Of a stretch of DNA of 64,000 nucleotides, positions 10,309 to 21,574 are shown in pieces. The number at the start of each line of letters is the position of its first letter. Position 1 is the stretch's first letter. The notes beneath the pieces were generated by a model. That model made no database searches. It worked only from the letters and a program-made list of their open reading frames with translations, and had not been told where the DNA came from. Both the position numbers and the translations under genes were made by a program. The stretch is from contig RPFO01000225.1 of NCBI GenBank assembly GCA_009746045.1, forward strand, positions 195,001-259,000. Direction: 5' to 3'. Origin of the DNA: Mesostigma viride. Taxonomy: Eukaryota > Streptophyta > Mesostigmatophyceae > Mesostigmatales > Mesostigmataceae.

Positions 10309-11164
10309 CATGGTTTATTTATATTATTGAAACCTTTTTGGTTTGTTACCATCTGTCTCCCTCCATGCAGGTGCGTCTTCCTACAGATAGCCACGCAGGT
10401 CTTCGCGTCTTGCCTCTCAGACAAATACCCTAGTACTTCCACGGCGCTGGATCGCCATGCGTCCAGGAATAGTTGCCTCTCTAATAGTAGTATAAATTGT
10501 GGGGGAAAGAAAGTAAAGACACGATATAGGTGGATAAAAAATTACACGAAGATATTTTTATTCATATAGTACTATAATGAGTAAGTAAATAAGTAACATG
10601 AATTGTTAGCAGACACTCAACATTTAAAGCAGGTGCACCTTGTGCACCCAGAGTAGGTGGCGGTTTACATCCCCCCACCTGCAGGTTGTAGCTCAGAATG
10701 TATCAGAAACCATACGCCCCCTCTAAGGGCTATGTGTTACACAAGCTCCCAACAGAGTTATGTTCTTAATCAATTAACATTTAAAAGGCACCTAGGCCGA
10801 GCGATTCCATGCAGCTAGGGTTAGCGCAATCATCCAAGCTAGAGTTATAACTAGAAGGTCGATTGACATTCGTCTGGTGCCGAGTGCCGGGCCGGGTAAG
10901 AGGTGTCAAGTTGATCGTTACTTGTTGTTCGTTAAGACTTAAAGTATCACTGTGATTGCATTTGCAAAACTGACCACATTGAGAATAGTTGGACTCCAAC
11001 AACTACTCCTCTTAAATAAATACTACAACATTTACTTCTAATTATAACTCTAGCTTTTTACTTAATAGTAGTACTTCAAGGCGAGGCCTTTGAATTCAGC
11101 TTGCCCTTTCAGATGTGACGTTACTTGAGGACACCCAGGCCCACTGACACTCTCCCTCTCAACA
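10309..11164. other. AT-rich spacer with one dispersed-repeat F fragment
   Basis: No gene seen. Bases 10618-10775 are a diverged minus-strand copy of repeat F: rc of the AACTCCGTTGGGAG, CATATGG and TACATTCTG landmarks, best preserved in the copies at 19270 and 27392. The rest, 10790-11164, is the presumed 3' flank of the mTERF gene. Confidence 0.5.
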
Positions 11165-12067
11165 TCACAGTGTGCGGTCTTCAGAGCTTGCCTCAACAGC
11201 TTTCTTGCGGAGCCACTCTTGAAACTTCTCATCGGACCATCGTGTTAAAGGCACTTTGTTTCCGGTGAGTCGTGGGGCAAGCCCAGCCGCCCTCATCGCT
11301 TCTGTTCGTGGCCTCAGGCGAGAGCCCAGGCTGCGAGCCAATAGAGACATGTCTTTCTTGATATCCTCTGGGGTTGCCTGAAGCTCCTCTTTCAAATAGT
11401 CGATCTTCGGCGTGAGGTTGTTTGGGACACTCAATCGCAGGACTGTCGGAAACCGGGCCACGCTGGCAATGACTTCAACTCTCGACGACTCGGTGGCTTT
11501 CTCAAGGTAGCTAAGCACACCCTCGAGGGAGGCAATGCTCGCGTTCAACAGGGACGCCTCTTTCCGGGCCATGAGCAGCGCCTCATTGGCGCCCAAGAGC
11601 TTGCGCAGCTCCTCTAGCTTCTGTCTCTGGGAAGCAGGGGAAGTGGCCAGAATCATGGGGTACTGCAACACCATTTGAATCACATCTTCCTTCCCAAAGA
11701 TGGACAGCAGCCCCTCGAACCCGGTATTGAGCGCTGACCAGCCGTTAAGGAGTATTTTCGGCCCTCTCCGCACAACCTTGTGTGCTTGCTCTTCCGTTAG
11801 CTTAAGCGGGCCTTCCAACAGCCACCTGTACGTCGGCTTGATTGTCTGATCCAGGTCCCTGGTTCGCATTTGCTTCGTCCACTGCTGATTCTTATTGTCC
11901 ACGAAAACTTTATCAATGTGTGGATACCTGACATCCTGGAGCCACTGTTGAAGCGCATCCCGCCGTTGTGCCAGATCTTTGTGCACAGTTGCAAGGAATC
12001 TGGCACCCATGTAAGCACTTGTCCAACCGCTTAAAAACCCGCGGCCTAATCGGTACCCGAGGGCCAT
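11165..12067 (-). CDS. mTERF-family organellar protein
   Basis: Single-exon frame of 300 residues. mTERF proteins bind organellar nucleic acids through stacked helical repeats and act in transcription termination, RNA processing or ribosome assembly in mitochondria or chloroplasts. The N-terminus (MALGYRLGRGFLSGWTSAYM) is basic, hydroxylated and poor in acidic residues, as in organelle presequences. The body shows helical units with the family's proline-containing turns, for example VLQYPMILATSPA near residue 135 and VARFPTVLRLSVP near 200, each followed by a leucine-rich helix that starts again at KL or KIDYLKEEL. No introns are needed. It lies head-to-head with the FkbM-like gene, with about 1.4 kb between starts. 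The target organelle is not decidable from sequence. The assignment rests on repeat pattern, not on a database match. Confidence 0.65.
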   Translation of the reverse strand: MALGYRLGRGFLSGWTSAYMGARFLATVHKDLAQRRDALQQWLQDVRYPHIDKVFVDNKNQQWTKQMRTRDLDQTIKPTYRWLLEGPLKLTEEQAHKVVRRGPKILLNGWSALNTGFEGLLSIFGKEDVIQMVLQYPMILATSPASQRQKLEELRKLLGANEALLMARKEASLLNASIASLEGVLSYLEKATESSRVEVIASVARFPTVLRLSVPNNLTPKIDYLKEELQATPEDIKKDMSLLARSLGSRLRPRTEAMRAAGLAPRLTGNKVPLTRWSDEKFQEWLRKKAVEASSEDRTL

Positions 12068-13493
12068 ATCGTCGCCTGGAACTTAGCAGCCAGAAATAAA
12101 TATCTCGTACGTCAAGTATTGCCTGACCCGAAGGGCGGCCATTGCCTCACACAGCGGGAGGGTGCCGAACGAAAACCCGGATAAGCACAGAAACCAAAGC
12201 GGTATTCTACGTCAATGTCCGGTTATTTGACAGTGTTAATGCCGCGCTGCTCATATTCATACAACGGTTTATGCTGGTTCGGGGGGGGTAGCCAGTTGAG
12301 CGATTACCAGCTCAGCAGGTAAAAAGACTCTGGTACACAAGCACTTGACGAGACTAATATGAGGCCGCCGACTGTATGGCAGACTCCAGCTGCCGTCAGA
12401 CACCTGCTGGTCCTTCGACGATCGACGCCGATATGCGCTGCTTTTACATTAGCCGCGAGGCGTGCCGTGCTCAAACTGCGCATGGTGGATCTTGGTAAGC
12501 AAGACCTACATGTACACCGTAGCAGTAAACTCAACTCAACATGTACACCGTAGCAGGAGCTTGGCAGTTGGCACGTGCTCGACATGGCGGGGGTCGCCAC
12601 GCGAGTAAAGTTGCGGGCTTGCGGCCTCGGTACGCAAGGAAACGGAAATCCCGCAACCTGCTGTGCAGGACGGGAGAATTAATGCACAGTGCACCATTGC
12701 AGATTCAGTATGTACTTCAACGTTGACTCTGTGACTGACAAACACAGCACCTCAGACCACGCAAGGCGCGGCAAGGGTAACTCATGGCACTGGGTCTAGT
12801 TGAAATAATACTAACTAGTATCTGAATGAAGTATTTTCATTGACCACTACTTGTGGATCCATTTTCGTAGAGGTAGATCGCTGAAATTAGGTCGGCCCAG
12901 CGCAGGCCCGACGTTAGGCGAATGGGCGTTGACTGAGATGAGTGAGATCATTTCGTGCATGCTCGGAGACAACCGGACAGGCTGTTGACTGTTCTACGTC
13001 ACACCGGAAATATGCTAGTTGCTAGTTGTATTTGCAGCCCAACCCAGGCTAAAAATGCGCACAAGAACCTTGCAAGAACTGCAATATCCTCTCGTCGGAC
13101 TCGCTTCTCACTTCGGTGCGGCTCGTTTCACCAAAATTGTAGCGGCTTGCAGCAGCTTGCAGCTATTTACAGCAAACACCCGCCCTATATGTTGTCCTTG
13201 CGGCCGTAATTGTTGGGTATAGATCCATTTATGGTCGAGGGGAATGTAGTTGTATGGAATTATACGCTACAAGAAAGAGCGGGAACATGGCGCACTTGCC
13301 GGGAACAAATCAAACGCTAGTGCTTCGTGATTTTTAAGGGGCATTATAGGTGGGGGGCGCTTGAGCTTGCGTTCGCGCTCCGTTGCAGTGACGCCTTCTT
13401 GCAGGGCCTGTGCACCCAGGCACCAAGGCTTGCAGTTCCCTTCCAGGCTTGGCTCTAGAGATTCCAACGGACGCTTGTGAATTATCCTTGAAA
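12068..13493. other. Divergent intergenic region between mTERF and FkbM-like genes
   Basis: About 1.4 kb that must contain the promoters of both flanking genes. A direct repeat of CATGTACACCGTAGCAG occurs at about 12509 and 12540. No convincing TATA box, RNA gene or coding exon is seen. An in-frame ATG at 13410 would lengthen the FkbM-like protein by 28 residues. Confidence 0.5.
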
Positions 13494-16400
13494 ATGATGT
13501 TCCAGAACGCACTTCGCTCGGTTGGCATACTCCTCTTGACCGCGAGCCTGCTGGTGCCCGTGTTTTTCTTGCACAAGATTCTACCGACGCCCCCGGATCC
13601 CTTGATCGAGGAAGAAATCATCCAGGTCATGATGGAGGAAGCGGGGCACCGGCACGCGGTGGAACACGGGGTAGCCGCGGACCATGGCCGCAGCTACCAG
13701 GGGGGCCGCGGCCGGTCCCCGGACTTCCACTCCATCGTCACCCGGCTGGGCAGCCTGAAAGCGGGAGGCGAGGATGCCGACCGGCTGCTCGACTCGCTGC
13801 AACAGCTGGAGGCCTGGTCGGACGCCAAGCTGCGTGACGAAGACAACATCCCCGTCGGCTCTGGCTTCCGCAAGGACGCGGACGAGCTGCGGCGAGTGCT
13901 GCGGTCCACCATGAACCAGAGGCACAAACACTTCGCAGGGGACCCTGGACCGGAAGGGGCCAGTGACCGGGCCCGCCATGGCCGTGCCGCCGATTCGTCC
14001 CGTGCTCAGGGGAAGCCAGGGGGTCAAGATGGCTCTGGCCCTGGGGGTGCCCCCCCCGATGTGTCCAGTTGGGAGGAGCCTGATGGAACGCTTGATGTCG
14101 CCCAGGGGCCGCACATAGGCAATGACGTGGCGGGCGCCGAGCATGGAGATGCCAGCAGTGCTGCTGTGGGGGGAGCTATGACCGAAGGTGGGGTTGTGGC
14201 TGAAGCTGGCGTTCCTGGAAGCTTGTTGCCCAGCCCGATGGAAGAAATGTCAACGGTGTCTGGACGGGACCCCGATGGCGACACCGGGTCTGCGCCGTCC
14301 GAGGGGAGCCTGGGGGGGGGCATTGAGCTGGCTGGGGTTGCAGCTGACGAGGTGGCACTTTCTCCCTTGGACGGTGGCGAGGGCAGTGGCCAGGGCATGC
14401 CGTCATCGGGTGCCAGCAGCGGCCAGGGAGCGACTGGTTCGTCCGATGAGCTGGCGGGTGCGCGCCTGGCCGGCGCAGATGGCGAGGGGGGGCGCGCTTT
14501 TCCAGTGGAAGGGGAATGGGTGCAAGGGGGGATGGGGGACGTGCCCCTCATTCAAGGGGAAGGGGAGGATGATGGCCGGGACGTGCAGGCCATGGACGGA
14601 GAAGCCGGCCATGGTGGGCGGGGGCAACGGAGGGAAGAGGGGGGAGCAGGGGGAGGCATGGGGTGGGGACGTGCGATGGACCAAGATGGCTCCGATGGGG
14701 TTGACAAGGAGGTGCAAGGAGAGATGGGGGAGGATGTGGGCGTTCTGGACGTTGGGTCGAGTGGGACTGAGGATGAGGCCGGTGGTGGGGACACTCCTGA
14801 TGAGGACCTTGGTGGCCAGGAGGGGGCAGCGCACCCTGGGGCTGTTGGGGAGGAGACCAGTTGGGGGGCTGGCCTGGAGGGGCGCACAGGGGACGAACGA
14901 GAATGGGTGCCTGCGGGGGGAGGGTCCGGTGAAGGCGAGGGGGGGGAGAAGGGGGTGCAGGGGGTGGAGGGGGGCAGGGGGTGGAGGGGGCGCAGGGGTG
15001 GAGGGGGGCAGGGGGGGGAGGGGGGCAGGGGGGGAGGGGGGCAGGGGGGGGGGGGGCAGGGGGGGAGGGGGGGGCAGTGAAGGGGGGGATGCGCTGGGTT
15101 GGGGGAGAATGCCGCAGCAGCTGGTTGGGGAAGGGACAGAGGCGACTTGGATGGAGAAGACAGGAACGGTGAGCCTGTTGGGTTGGACGGTGATGCCAGT
15201 GTCACTGGGGAGGGAGGGAGCAGCGTTGGCGGCGAGGAAGGGTCGCCGCAACCGGACAGTCATGGGGATGGGGATGGGGATGGGGATGGGGATGGGGATG
15301 GGGATGGGGATGGGGATGGGGATGGGGATGGGGATGGGATGGGGATGGGGATGGGGATGGGGATGGGGATGGGGATGGGATGGGGATGGGGATGGGGATG
15401 GGGATGGGGATGGGGATGCGCAGGATGAAGAAGGGATGGGCCAACCTGCGGGTGGTGAGGGGGGGGGTGAAGTGCTGGCAGGCGGTGGTCCAGCGGAAAC
15501 AGAGGGTGATCATCAGGATAGGGGCGAGGGGGCGCCCACGGCCGACGGCAATGATGTGATGGATGGCTTTGATGGCATAGGTAGCGGGGGAGACGTCCTT
15601 GAGGGAGACGGTGGTGGGCGCGAGGGCGAGGCGGGTTTGGGTGCTTTTGATGGTGGTGGTGATGGCGGCGGTGATGGCGGCAGAGGGGAAGGGAGCGGTG
15701 GGGACGAGGGACGGGAAGGTGTTGAGGACGCAGTGCAGAGCGGGGAGGGGAAGGGTGGTGATGTGGGGATGGACGAGAGCGAGCTCGTGGCCACATTTGG
15801 CCTGGATGCATTGTCAGGGGCAGCCAGGGCGGAGGAGGGAGCTGTGGCAGACGCCGTGGAGATGCCAGCAGAGGGTTTTATTGATGGCGACAACGACGAT
15901 GGAAATAATGATAATGGCGACAACGTTGATGGCGATCGCGCAAAAGTTGGTGGCGGCGCTGATGATGTCGGCGATGGCGACGCTGATGATGGCGGGGTTG
16001 ATGACGACAGGGGTTCTGATCGTGAGGTTGAGCAAGGGGCACATGACCCAGAGGAGGGAGGTGTGACGGAGGTTGCTGTGGGTGACGGTGCATCCATGGT
16101 GGATGCAACGGCGGCTGCGGAGGGTGCAGGCGGTTGGGGTATGGAAGCAAGCCAGGGCGAGGGTCAGGCTCCGGGCACGTCCGCTGATGTCACCCAGGAG
16201 GGTGAGGGTGGACAGGGGGCCGAGGCGGGGGATGAAGGTGAGGGATCTACACGCGTCGGGGGGGGCGGGGAGGGGGAGGGAGAGACTGGCACTGAGGGAC
16301 AGGGTGGAGATGCTGGCATTATTGATGGCGTGGACGGTGCCAGCGGCATTAACGAAGGTGGGGGCGGCGATGGGGCGGTGCCGTCGGATGAACAGGAGGG

Positions 16401-18921
16401 CGAAGTATCCCATGGCGAAGGGGGGCAGGTGCCTGATGTGGACGCAGGTGAAGGAGGGGGACTCAAAGGGGAGGGACGGGGCAATGAGGGTGGACAGGGG
16501 GAGCCAGGGGGGGATGCAGATGCGCAGGTGCCCGGGGAGGGGGAAGCAGAGATGCAGGAGATGGCCGGGGGGGACGGTAAGCCATCTGGCGGTCAAGCCC
16601 TTGACTCGGAGTCTACTTCGTCCCCATCGACGGCGGAGGGTGCGGAGCCTGCTTCTAAGCATGGTGCGCACGGGTGGGCGGGGGGCGTGGTGAGCATCCT
16701 CAAGGGCATCGGAGACGCAGTGCGGCTGACGGGAGGAGGTCACCCGGCCGCCAAGGAAGAGGGCCATAGCCACACGCAGGGCGGGAGCCGAGACGAGGAG
16801 GGCACCAGGGACAAGGGGGAAGAGACGGAAGGAGACGGAGACGACAAGGGAGAGGGGAAACATGAGCACGGGGCGGTGTCTCATGCCCCAGGGGACAGGA
16901 AAGAATCCGCCTCCCATCCTGCAGGCGCAGCGCATGCGAGAGTTACTACCAGCAACGCGCCCAAATCAGCCACCGTGGCGCCTGCAGGGCTCAGTCACAC
17001 GGGAGCCCACCCCGAGTGCACCCCCGCAGCCGCGACCGCGCAAGTGCAGATGTTCCAGGAGGCGGTCGCGGGCCACCACCTGTGGTCCGCCTGCCCCTCG
17101 CTCGACTTCCTGCGTGCAGTGCACAGGAGTGGGGCCATGGTGACAGGTTCCAGCGGCCAACCCCGCGGTGCGGTCCTGGTCGACATCTTCAGCTCGCACG
17201 GCCACCCTGCGGTCGAGCTGGCGTCGATCTGGGAGGAGCCCACGGACACGGTGCGGCATGGGGGACCGTTTGCTGCTGCGATCCGCAACAGCGCGGCGGG
17301 CGCCTTCAGCTCCGCGGGCTTGTGGCGGTTCTTGGAGCGCATGGGGGAGGGTAACGTGTGCGGGGCGTGTGGCGAGTGCCTGCGGGGCCGTGCCGCGCCG
17401 TCGCACGGTCCCGCGCCATCGGATGCGATGCATGGGGATGCGGATGCCAGTGGCTTCGATGCCATGGACGCGGGCCAGGGGGACGGGGGAGTGGAGGCGG
17501 GGGCGGATGACAGTGGTGGGCCCGCGGCGGATGATGATGGCCCAGGAGATACCGGCGGTGGAGATGGGGGTGGCGATGAGGGTGGCGATGGGGGTGGGGG
17601 GTTGAATGGGGACGGAGGGGTGGATGATGATGGAGGGGTGGATGGCGATGGAGGGGAGGAGCCAGAGGGGGGGGAGGAATTAATGACAGAAGAAGTGGAT
17701 GGGGATGTGGAGGAGGCGAGGCGGAGGATGCGGCGTCATCGGCGGTACAGTCGACGGCTGTTAATGGATCTCGGTTGGATCCACATCGGCGGAACGCAGG
17801 TCCCCGTGCAAGGCACGCCCGCGCAGGCACCAGCCCAAGAAGAGGATTCGGCCAGCGCGCAGGCGCTGATGACCGAGGTGCACGCAATCGTCCCTCGCAG
17901 GGACTATGCCAACTTGCTCGCCGAGTACGCCGCGGGCGTGGCAAAGGCGGTCCAGGTGGCGGGCGCGCATGGTGTGGTCAGGACGAGCGTGCGCGTTCAC
18001 CCGGCGCGGCCCATCGCAAATCTATCATCGGTCACGGAGGCGACCCCCGTCCACAATAATCTCGGGAATACGGCCCCACGGGCGGTCACGGTGGACAGCT
18101 TCATGGAGGAGCAGGGGCTGGGGCATCTGGACTTGCTGCGCGTGCATGGGCTGGGGGGGGAGGAGCCTCACGTGCTACTGGGGGCACATAGGACGCTGAC
18201 GTCCGGCAAAGTGGACGTGCTGATATTTGAGTACAACGAGGTTGGTGCGTGGCAGAGCCATGAGCTGTCCTACTTTGTGGAATGGCTCGACCGGCTGGGC
18301 ATGGATTGCTACTTTTTGGGCAGTCCAGGGATGGTGCTGCTCTCAGGGGGCTGCTGGGACCCCCACTATGAGCTCAAGTGGTGGCTGAACGTCGCGTGCG
18401 TGGCGCGCCGATTGACCCACCTGAACAAGGAGATTTGCCCCTTGAGATTGCTGGGGTGTGATGGCACGCTACAGCGGGATGCGATGGGTATGCCACTGCC
18501 AAAGTTTGGGGTGCATGGGCACGCGGGGGCGGGCACGCCAGCGGGCGATGCAGAGGGGGAGGAGCTCGCGCAGGGGAGGATTGTGGGTGAGACCGGCAGT
18601 GATGTGCTCGTGTTGGATACGGGCAAGCTGGGGGAGGTGCCTGGACTTGCGGAGACGATCAGCGAGGACGAGATTTATAAGGAGCACCCAGCGATCAAGA
18701 TTTTGCGCATTGCTCAAAAGAAGAAGCTGGAGAAGGAGAAGGACAAGGACAAGGACAAGAAGAAGAGGAGCGGCGGAAGTACTAAGACCAGCAGCAGCAG
18801 CAGCAAGAGCAGTAGTAGCAAGGGCAGTAGCAGCAAGAGCAGCAAGGGCGGCAACAGCAGGTCAGGTAGCAGTAAAGGCAAAAGCAGCAGCAAATCCTCA
18901 AAAAAGGGCAAGAAGGGTTAA
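13494..18921 (+). CDS. Membrane-anchored Gly/Asp-rich protein with FkbM-methyltransferase-like C-terminus (frame disturbed)
   Basis: From the ATG at 13494 the protein opens with a short cytosolic stub and one hydrophobic segment (about residues 7-27, VGILLLTASLLVPVFFL), a likely signal anchor. A very long acidic Gly/Asp/Glu-rich stem follows. The C-terminal part (about 17041-18420) resembles FkbM methyltransferases: VDSFMEEQGLGHLDLLRVHG, then KVDVLIFEYNEVG, FVEWLDRLGMDCYFLG and WWLNVACVARR. It ends in a Lys/Ser-rich tail of KKKLEKEKDKDK type and Ser-Lys repeats. FkbM enzymes O-methylate sugars and other substrates with SAM. The usual SAM motif DxGANxG is replaced by VLVDIFSSHGHPAVEL, so activity is doubtful. 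The composition-matched frame is stopped by TGA at 15078 in poly-G and shifted within the GGGGAT repeat (15262-15416). Either these are length errors or variation in G-rich DNA, or the gene is broken. A poly(A) signal follows at 18959. Confidence 0.5.
15262..15416 (+). repeat. (GGGGAT)n hexanucleotide repeat inside a coding region
   Basis: About 26 GGGGAT units encode a Gly-Asp run in the expected frame. Two units lack one G (near 15338 and 15380), which moves the frame by two bases in total. The same dipeptide style continues on both sides, so the coding frame upstream and downstream can be recognised although they no longer match. Together with the poly-G stretch at 14940-15080 it is a strong G-quadruplex candidate. 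Confidence 0.9.
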
Positions 18922-18958
18922 TGGCCAAGTCCTGGAACTTGTGCACACGTGGCTATGT

Positions 18959-18968
18959 TGTAAATAAA
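18959..18968 (+). terminator. Poly(A) signal of the FkbM-like gene
   Basis: TGTAA, the usual chlorophyte polyadenylation signal, overlaps AATAAA 38 bases after the stop codon at 18921. Position and sequence both fit; the cleavage site itself cannot be seen. Confidence 0.5.
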
Positions 18969-19269
18969 GAGTCGATCATTGTATACATTTCTTGCATGTA
19001 TGTGATCAATTGATTCGCAGTACTTTAATTGCATGCATACACTTTGATGTAGGTATGCAGCGAATTATACAACTACAAGTAGACCCGGCGGGGGCCAAGC
19101 CTCCAACTATTTTGGACTCCACTATTGGAGAATCCTATTCAAGTCCGGCTGTGCAGACTGCAGACTATAAATTCCCGTGCATGGCCCGGTGCCAGTGGCC
19201 CAGCGCGTAGCCCGTGGCCCTGCGCTCGTGGCCCGGTGGCTACTGGCTCTAGTTAAAAAAATTAAATTA

Positions 19270-19608
19270 AATTGTAACATAACTCCGTTGGGAGTATATG
19301 TAGCACATATCCCAGAGAAGGGGCATATGGCTTTTAATACATTCTTGGCTAGCTACTTCCTGCTAGGGTAGGGTGTAAACTACACCTGCTGTGGGCGAAC
19401 AGAGTGCACCTAGCCTGCACTGGTCACCATGATGTATCAGAGCTCAAAGGCCTGCATGGCATGGGGTGGAAGATCATCATGGCTATACAAAGGCTAGGGC
19501 ATGGCTTCTCAGCAGAGCTAGAGTGACTCTCTGCATATATAGGCTCTCTGCATATTATATTTTTAATATATAGGCAGAGCTTGGCTAAGTTCTTAACCCT
19601 TAAATGGT
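19270..19608 (+). repeat. Dispersed repeat F, near full-length copy
   Basis: One of at least six copies or pieces of a roughly 330-bp repeat in this window. Landmarks in order: ACATAACTCCGTTGGGAG, CATATGGCTTTTAATACATT, GGTGTAAACTACACCTGC, GAAGATCATCATGGCTATAC, TCTCTGCATA and GGCAGAGCTTGGCTAA. The best end is seen in the copy at 27060-27392, which has a (TTAA)n tail. No coding frame is seen, so it is SINE-like or a miniature element. Confidence 0.65.
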
Positions 19609-19662
19609 ACTGGTACCTATTTCTAGTTACCAGTTTTACTGGTAACTAGAAATAGGTACCAG
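19609..19662. repeat. Perfect 26-bp inverted repeat with 2-base spacer
   Basis: The arms 19609-19634 and 19637-19662 are exact reverse complements, starting ACTGGTACCTATTTC, and are separated only by TT. It directly follows the truncated repeat F copy. In DNA it could form a cruciform, in RNA a 26-bp hairpin. A perfect state suggests recent origin. Confidence 0.9.
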
Positions 19663-20864
19663 TTTTAGAACCGAGCTGGCGCGAATGCCAGAAGTAGTAT
19701 CCATGATATTATTAGATCTGCTGCTAGATCTAGATGTGTACTACAGCTTGCAACCGGACATCACTATATTTGGACAAGTGTACAGGGAGGTATGAAGTAC
19801 CAAAGTACAGGGGGTACCCAGTAAAATGGGACGAAACGTGGATGTAAAATATTGACGTGTATGCAAATTCGAGGCTATGGCGGTGCAGAAAATTGATTGG
19901 TGTAGGAGCATCGATGCATGGATCCGTTCCAAATTTTGTAGGCATAATTTGTACGTTATAAAAATGCTGTAGCCGCAGTCACGCAACATCTAATGATGCG
20001 CGCAGTTTTCTCGGGCTGGATTTTATTGCGGCAGGGCGCGTTTTTTGCCTGGGCGGTGATGATGGAGCTAGATCTTGTTGTTTGACGTCGTATCATGGGG
20101 TGTTTCGCCACGAATAGTTTTTATATATTGTGTTTCGCATATTCCATTAGCGCTCATGGGCCGGGAAAGTCGCGAGGCACCTTCTTGCCTCCGGCGTGCT
20201 AACTCCCGCAAGACCCATAATTTGCGGTTTCGACCTGGCGCAGTTTAGTATCCCAGCGTCGGCCATCGACAAGGTAAAGCTGTTCTATCGTTCGGTAAGT
20301 AATCTTGGACCTGTAATAAAAAATTTGATAGGCTTAAAGTCACTATTTTACTACTCTATGGATTGGTCAATGGTGGTTGTTGCACACAACCACTGCGATC
20401 AGTTTTTCATCCGTTTTCTTCATGATTAGCCGTGTTTACACCAAATATACGAAAATAACGATTGATATAACATTTAGAAAAGTGGTTTATGGTATCACGA
20501 TGGTTTTTACTGCCTAAGAACTTCAAGACAGTTGGTATTCTGACCTGTTTTAGGTTGGCCTTTTTGCTTTGCTAGTATGGGAAGCCTGCGCCATTGTGCA
20601 GTCACTCCATGTAACAAGCATGGAAGCCCCAGTGCCTTGCTGGCATAAAATACAATGTCAGTGCATTGTCTCTATATTCTTTCACTTCGGCCATGCACGT
20701 GGAGGTCGTTTCTAATGTTTTGGATGCATGTGTAACACAGCCCCTTGCACCCCCTTGCTACATGTGCACTTGGGCCTTGGCATAGTGTCATACTTACTAT
20801 TAGCCCTTGCTAGCTACCATATGGTTTTATTTCTTCACACCAACATGAAATATAGTTGAAGCCG

Positions 20865-20928
20865 CACGTTAGTGATGATTTGAGCTTTACATGGCAACAT
20901 GTAAAGCTCAAAGATCACCACTACCGTG
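20865..20928. repeat. Imperfect 30-bp hairpin
   Basis: Arms from 20865-20893 and 20898-20928 pair around a GCAA loop. The inner 14 pairs (TTGAGCTTTACATG and its complement) are perfect and the outer part has a few mismatches and one bulge. Size and shape would suit a miniature palindromic element or a small-RNA precursor. No evidence separates these. Confidence 0.6.
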
Positions 20929-21574
20929 ACAATGCCTCTTGTTGCTGTGTTGTTGCTTCGTACGATTAGCAGCTAATATAATCAAGCCCAGCATAAAATG
21001 AGCTTCAACTAGCATTGTCACCATGCTAGGCCTTTTGGAACACGCTTATTAGAGCATCGCCATGTGAGAAAAATGAGCATGTGGTAGTTAGTGTGTTGGC
21101 TATAGTCTTCGCCCTTGTACCATGCCATGATACGTAGGAGTGCAGCTGTCCATTGGCGTTGTGATCTATGTTTGGATGCTATAGTGCATGTTCTGTAGGC
21201 TGGGATTGATGAAACTATGCATGCCTTGCCATCTATGATGTTTTTTGACGATGTGGACTAGGAAACTTGCCTTGTAATGATAGCAATTGTACCAAGGAAA
21301 CTGGTCCCTATTTTTAGTCACCAGTTATTTTTAGATCTGCCTGATGGGTCCCTGGGACAACCTCCGGTGTCAGTGTTCAGTAGCCATGCCCAGCTACCTG
21401 TGCAACTGCCTTTACGAGGCCAGGGTCAACTTCGCCGTCTAAACGTCCAATAATGCATGATAAGTGTGTCATGTCTCGCACCCAGCGCCCCCCCCTGGGG
21501 GGGGGTCCTTAATATGTACCCATAGGACAGTGCAACATGACCAATGGCATGACCCCCAAGTATTACTATATATA

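Larger units (their letters stand above)
18969..21574. other. Non-coding, repeat-bearing intergenic region
   Basis: No gene recognised over 2.6 kb. It contains repeat F at 19270-19608, a perfect palindrome at 19609-19662, a hairpin at 20865-20928, and near 21300-21345 a diverged echo of the palindrome arm (AAACTGGTCCCTATTTTTAG). The remainder is AT-rich without visible structure. Confidence 0.5.

Noticed and set aside
13410-13493. Upstream ATG at 13410 as start of the FkbM-like protein
   Set aside because: In frame, but it would put 28 extra residues before the hydrophobic segment. The double ATG at 13494 gives a normal signal anchor, so it was preferred, not proved.
14403-17944. Long antisense frames opposite the FkbM-like gene
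   Set aside because: Low-complexity Pro/Ser/His-rich antisense of Gly/Asp-rich coding DNA; no start context or domain.
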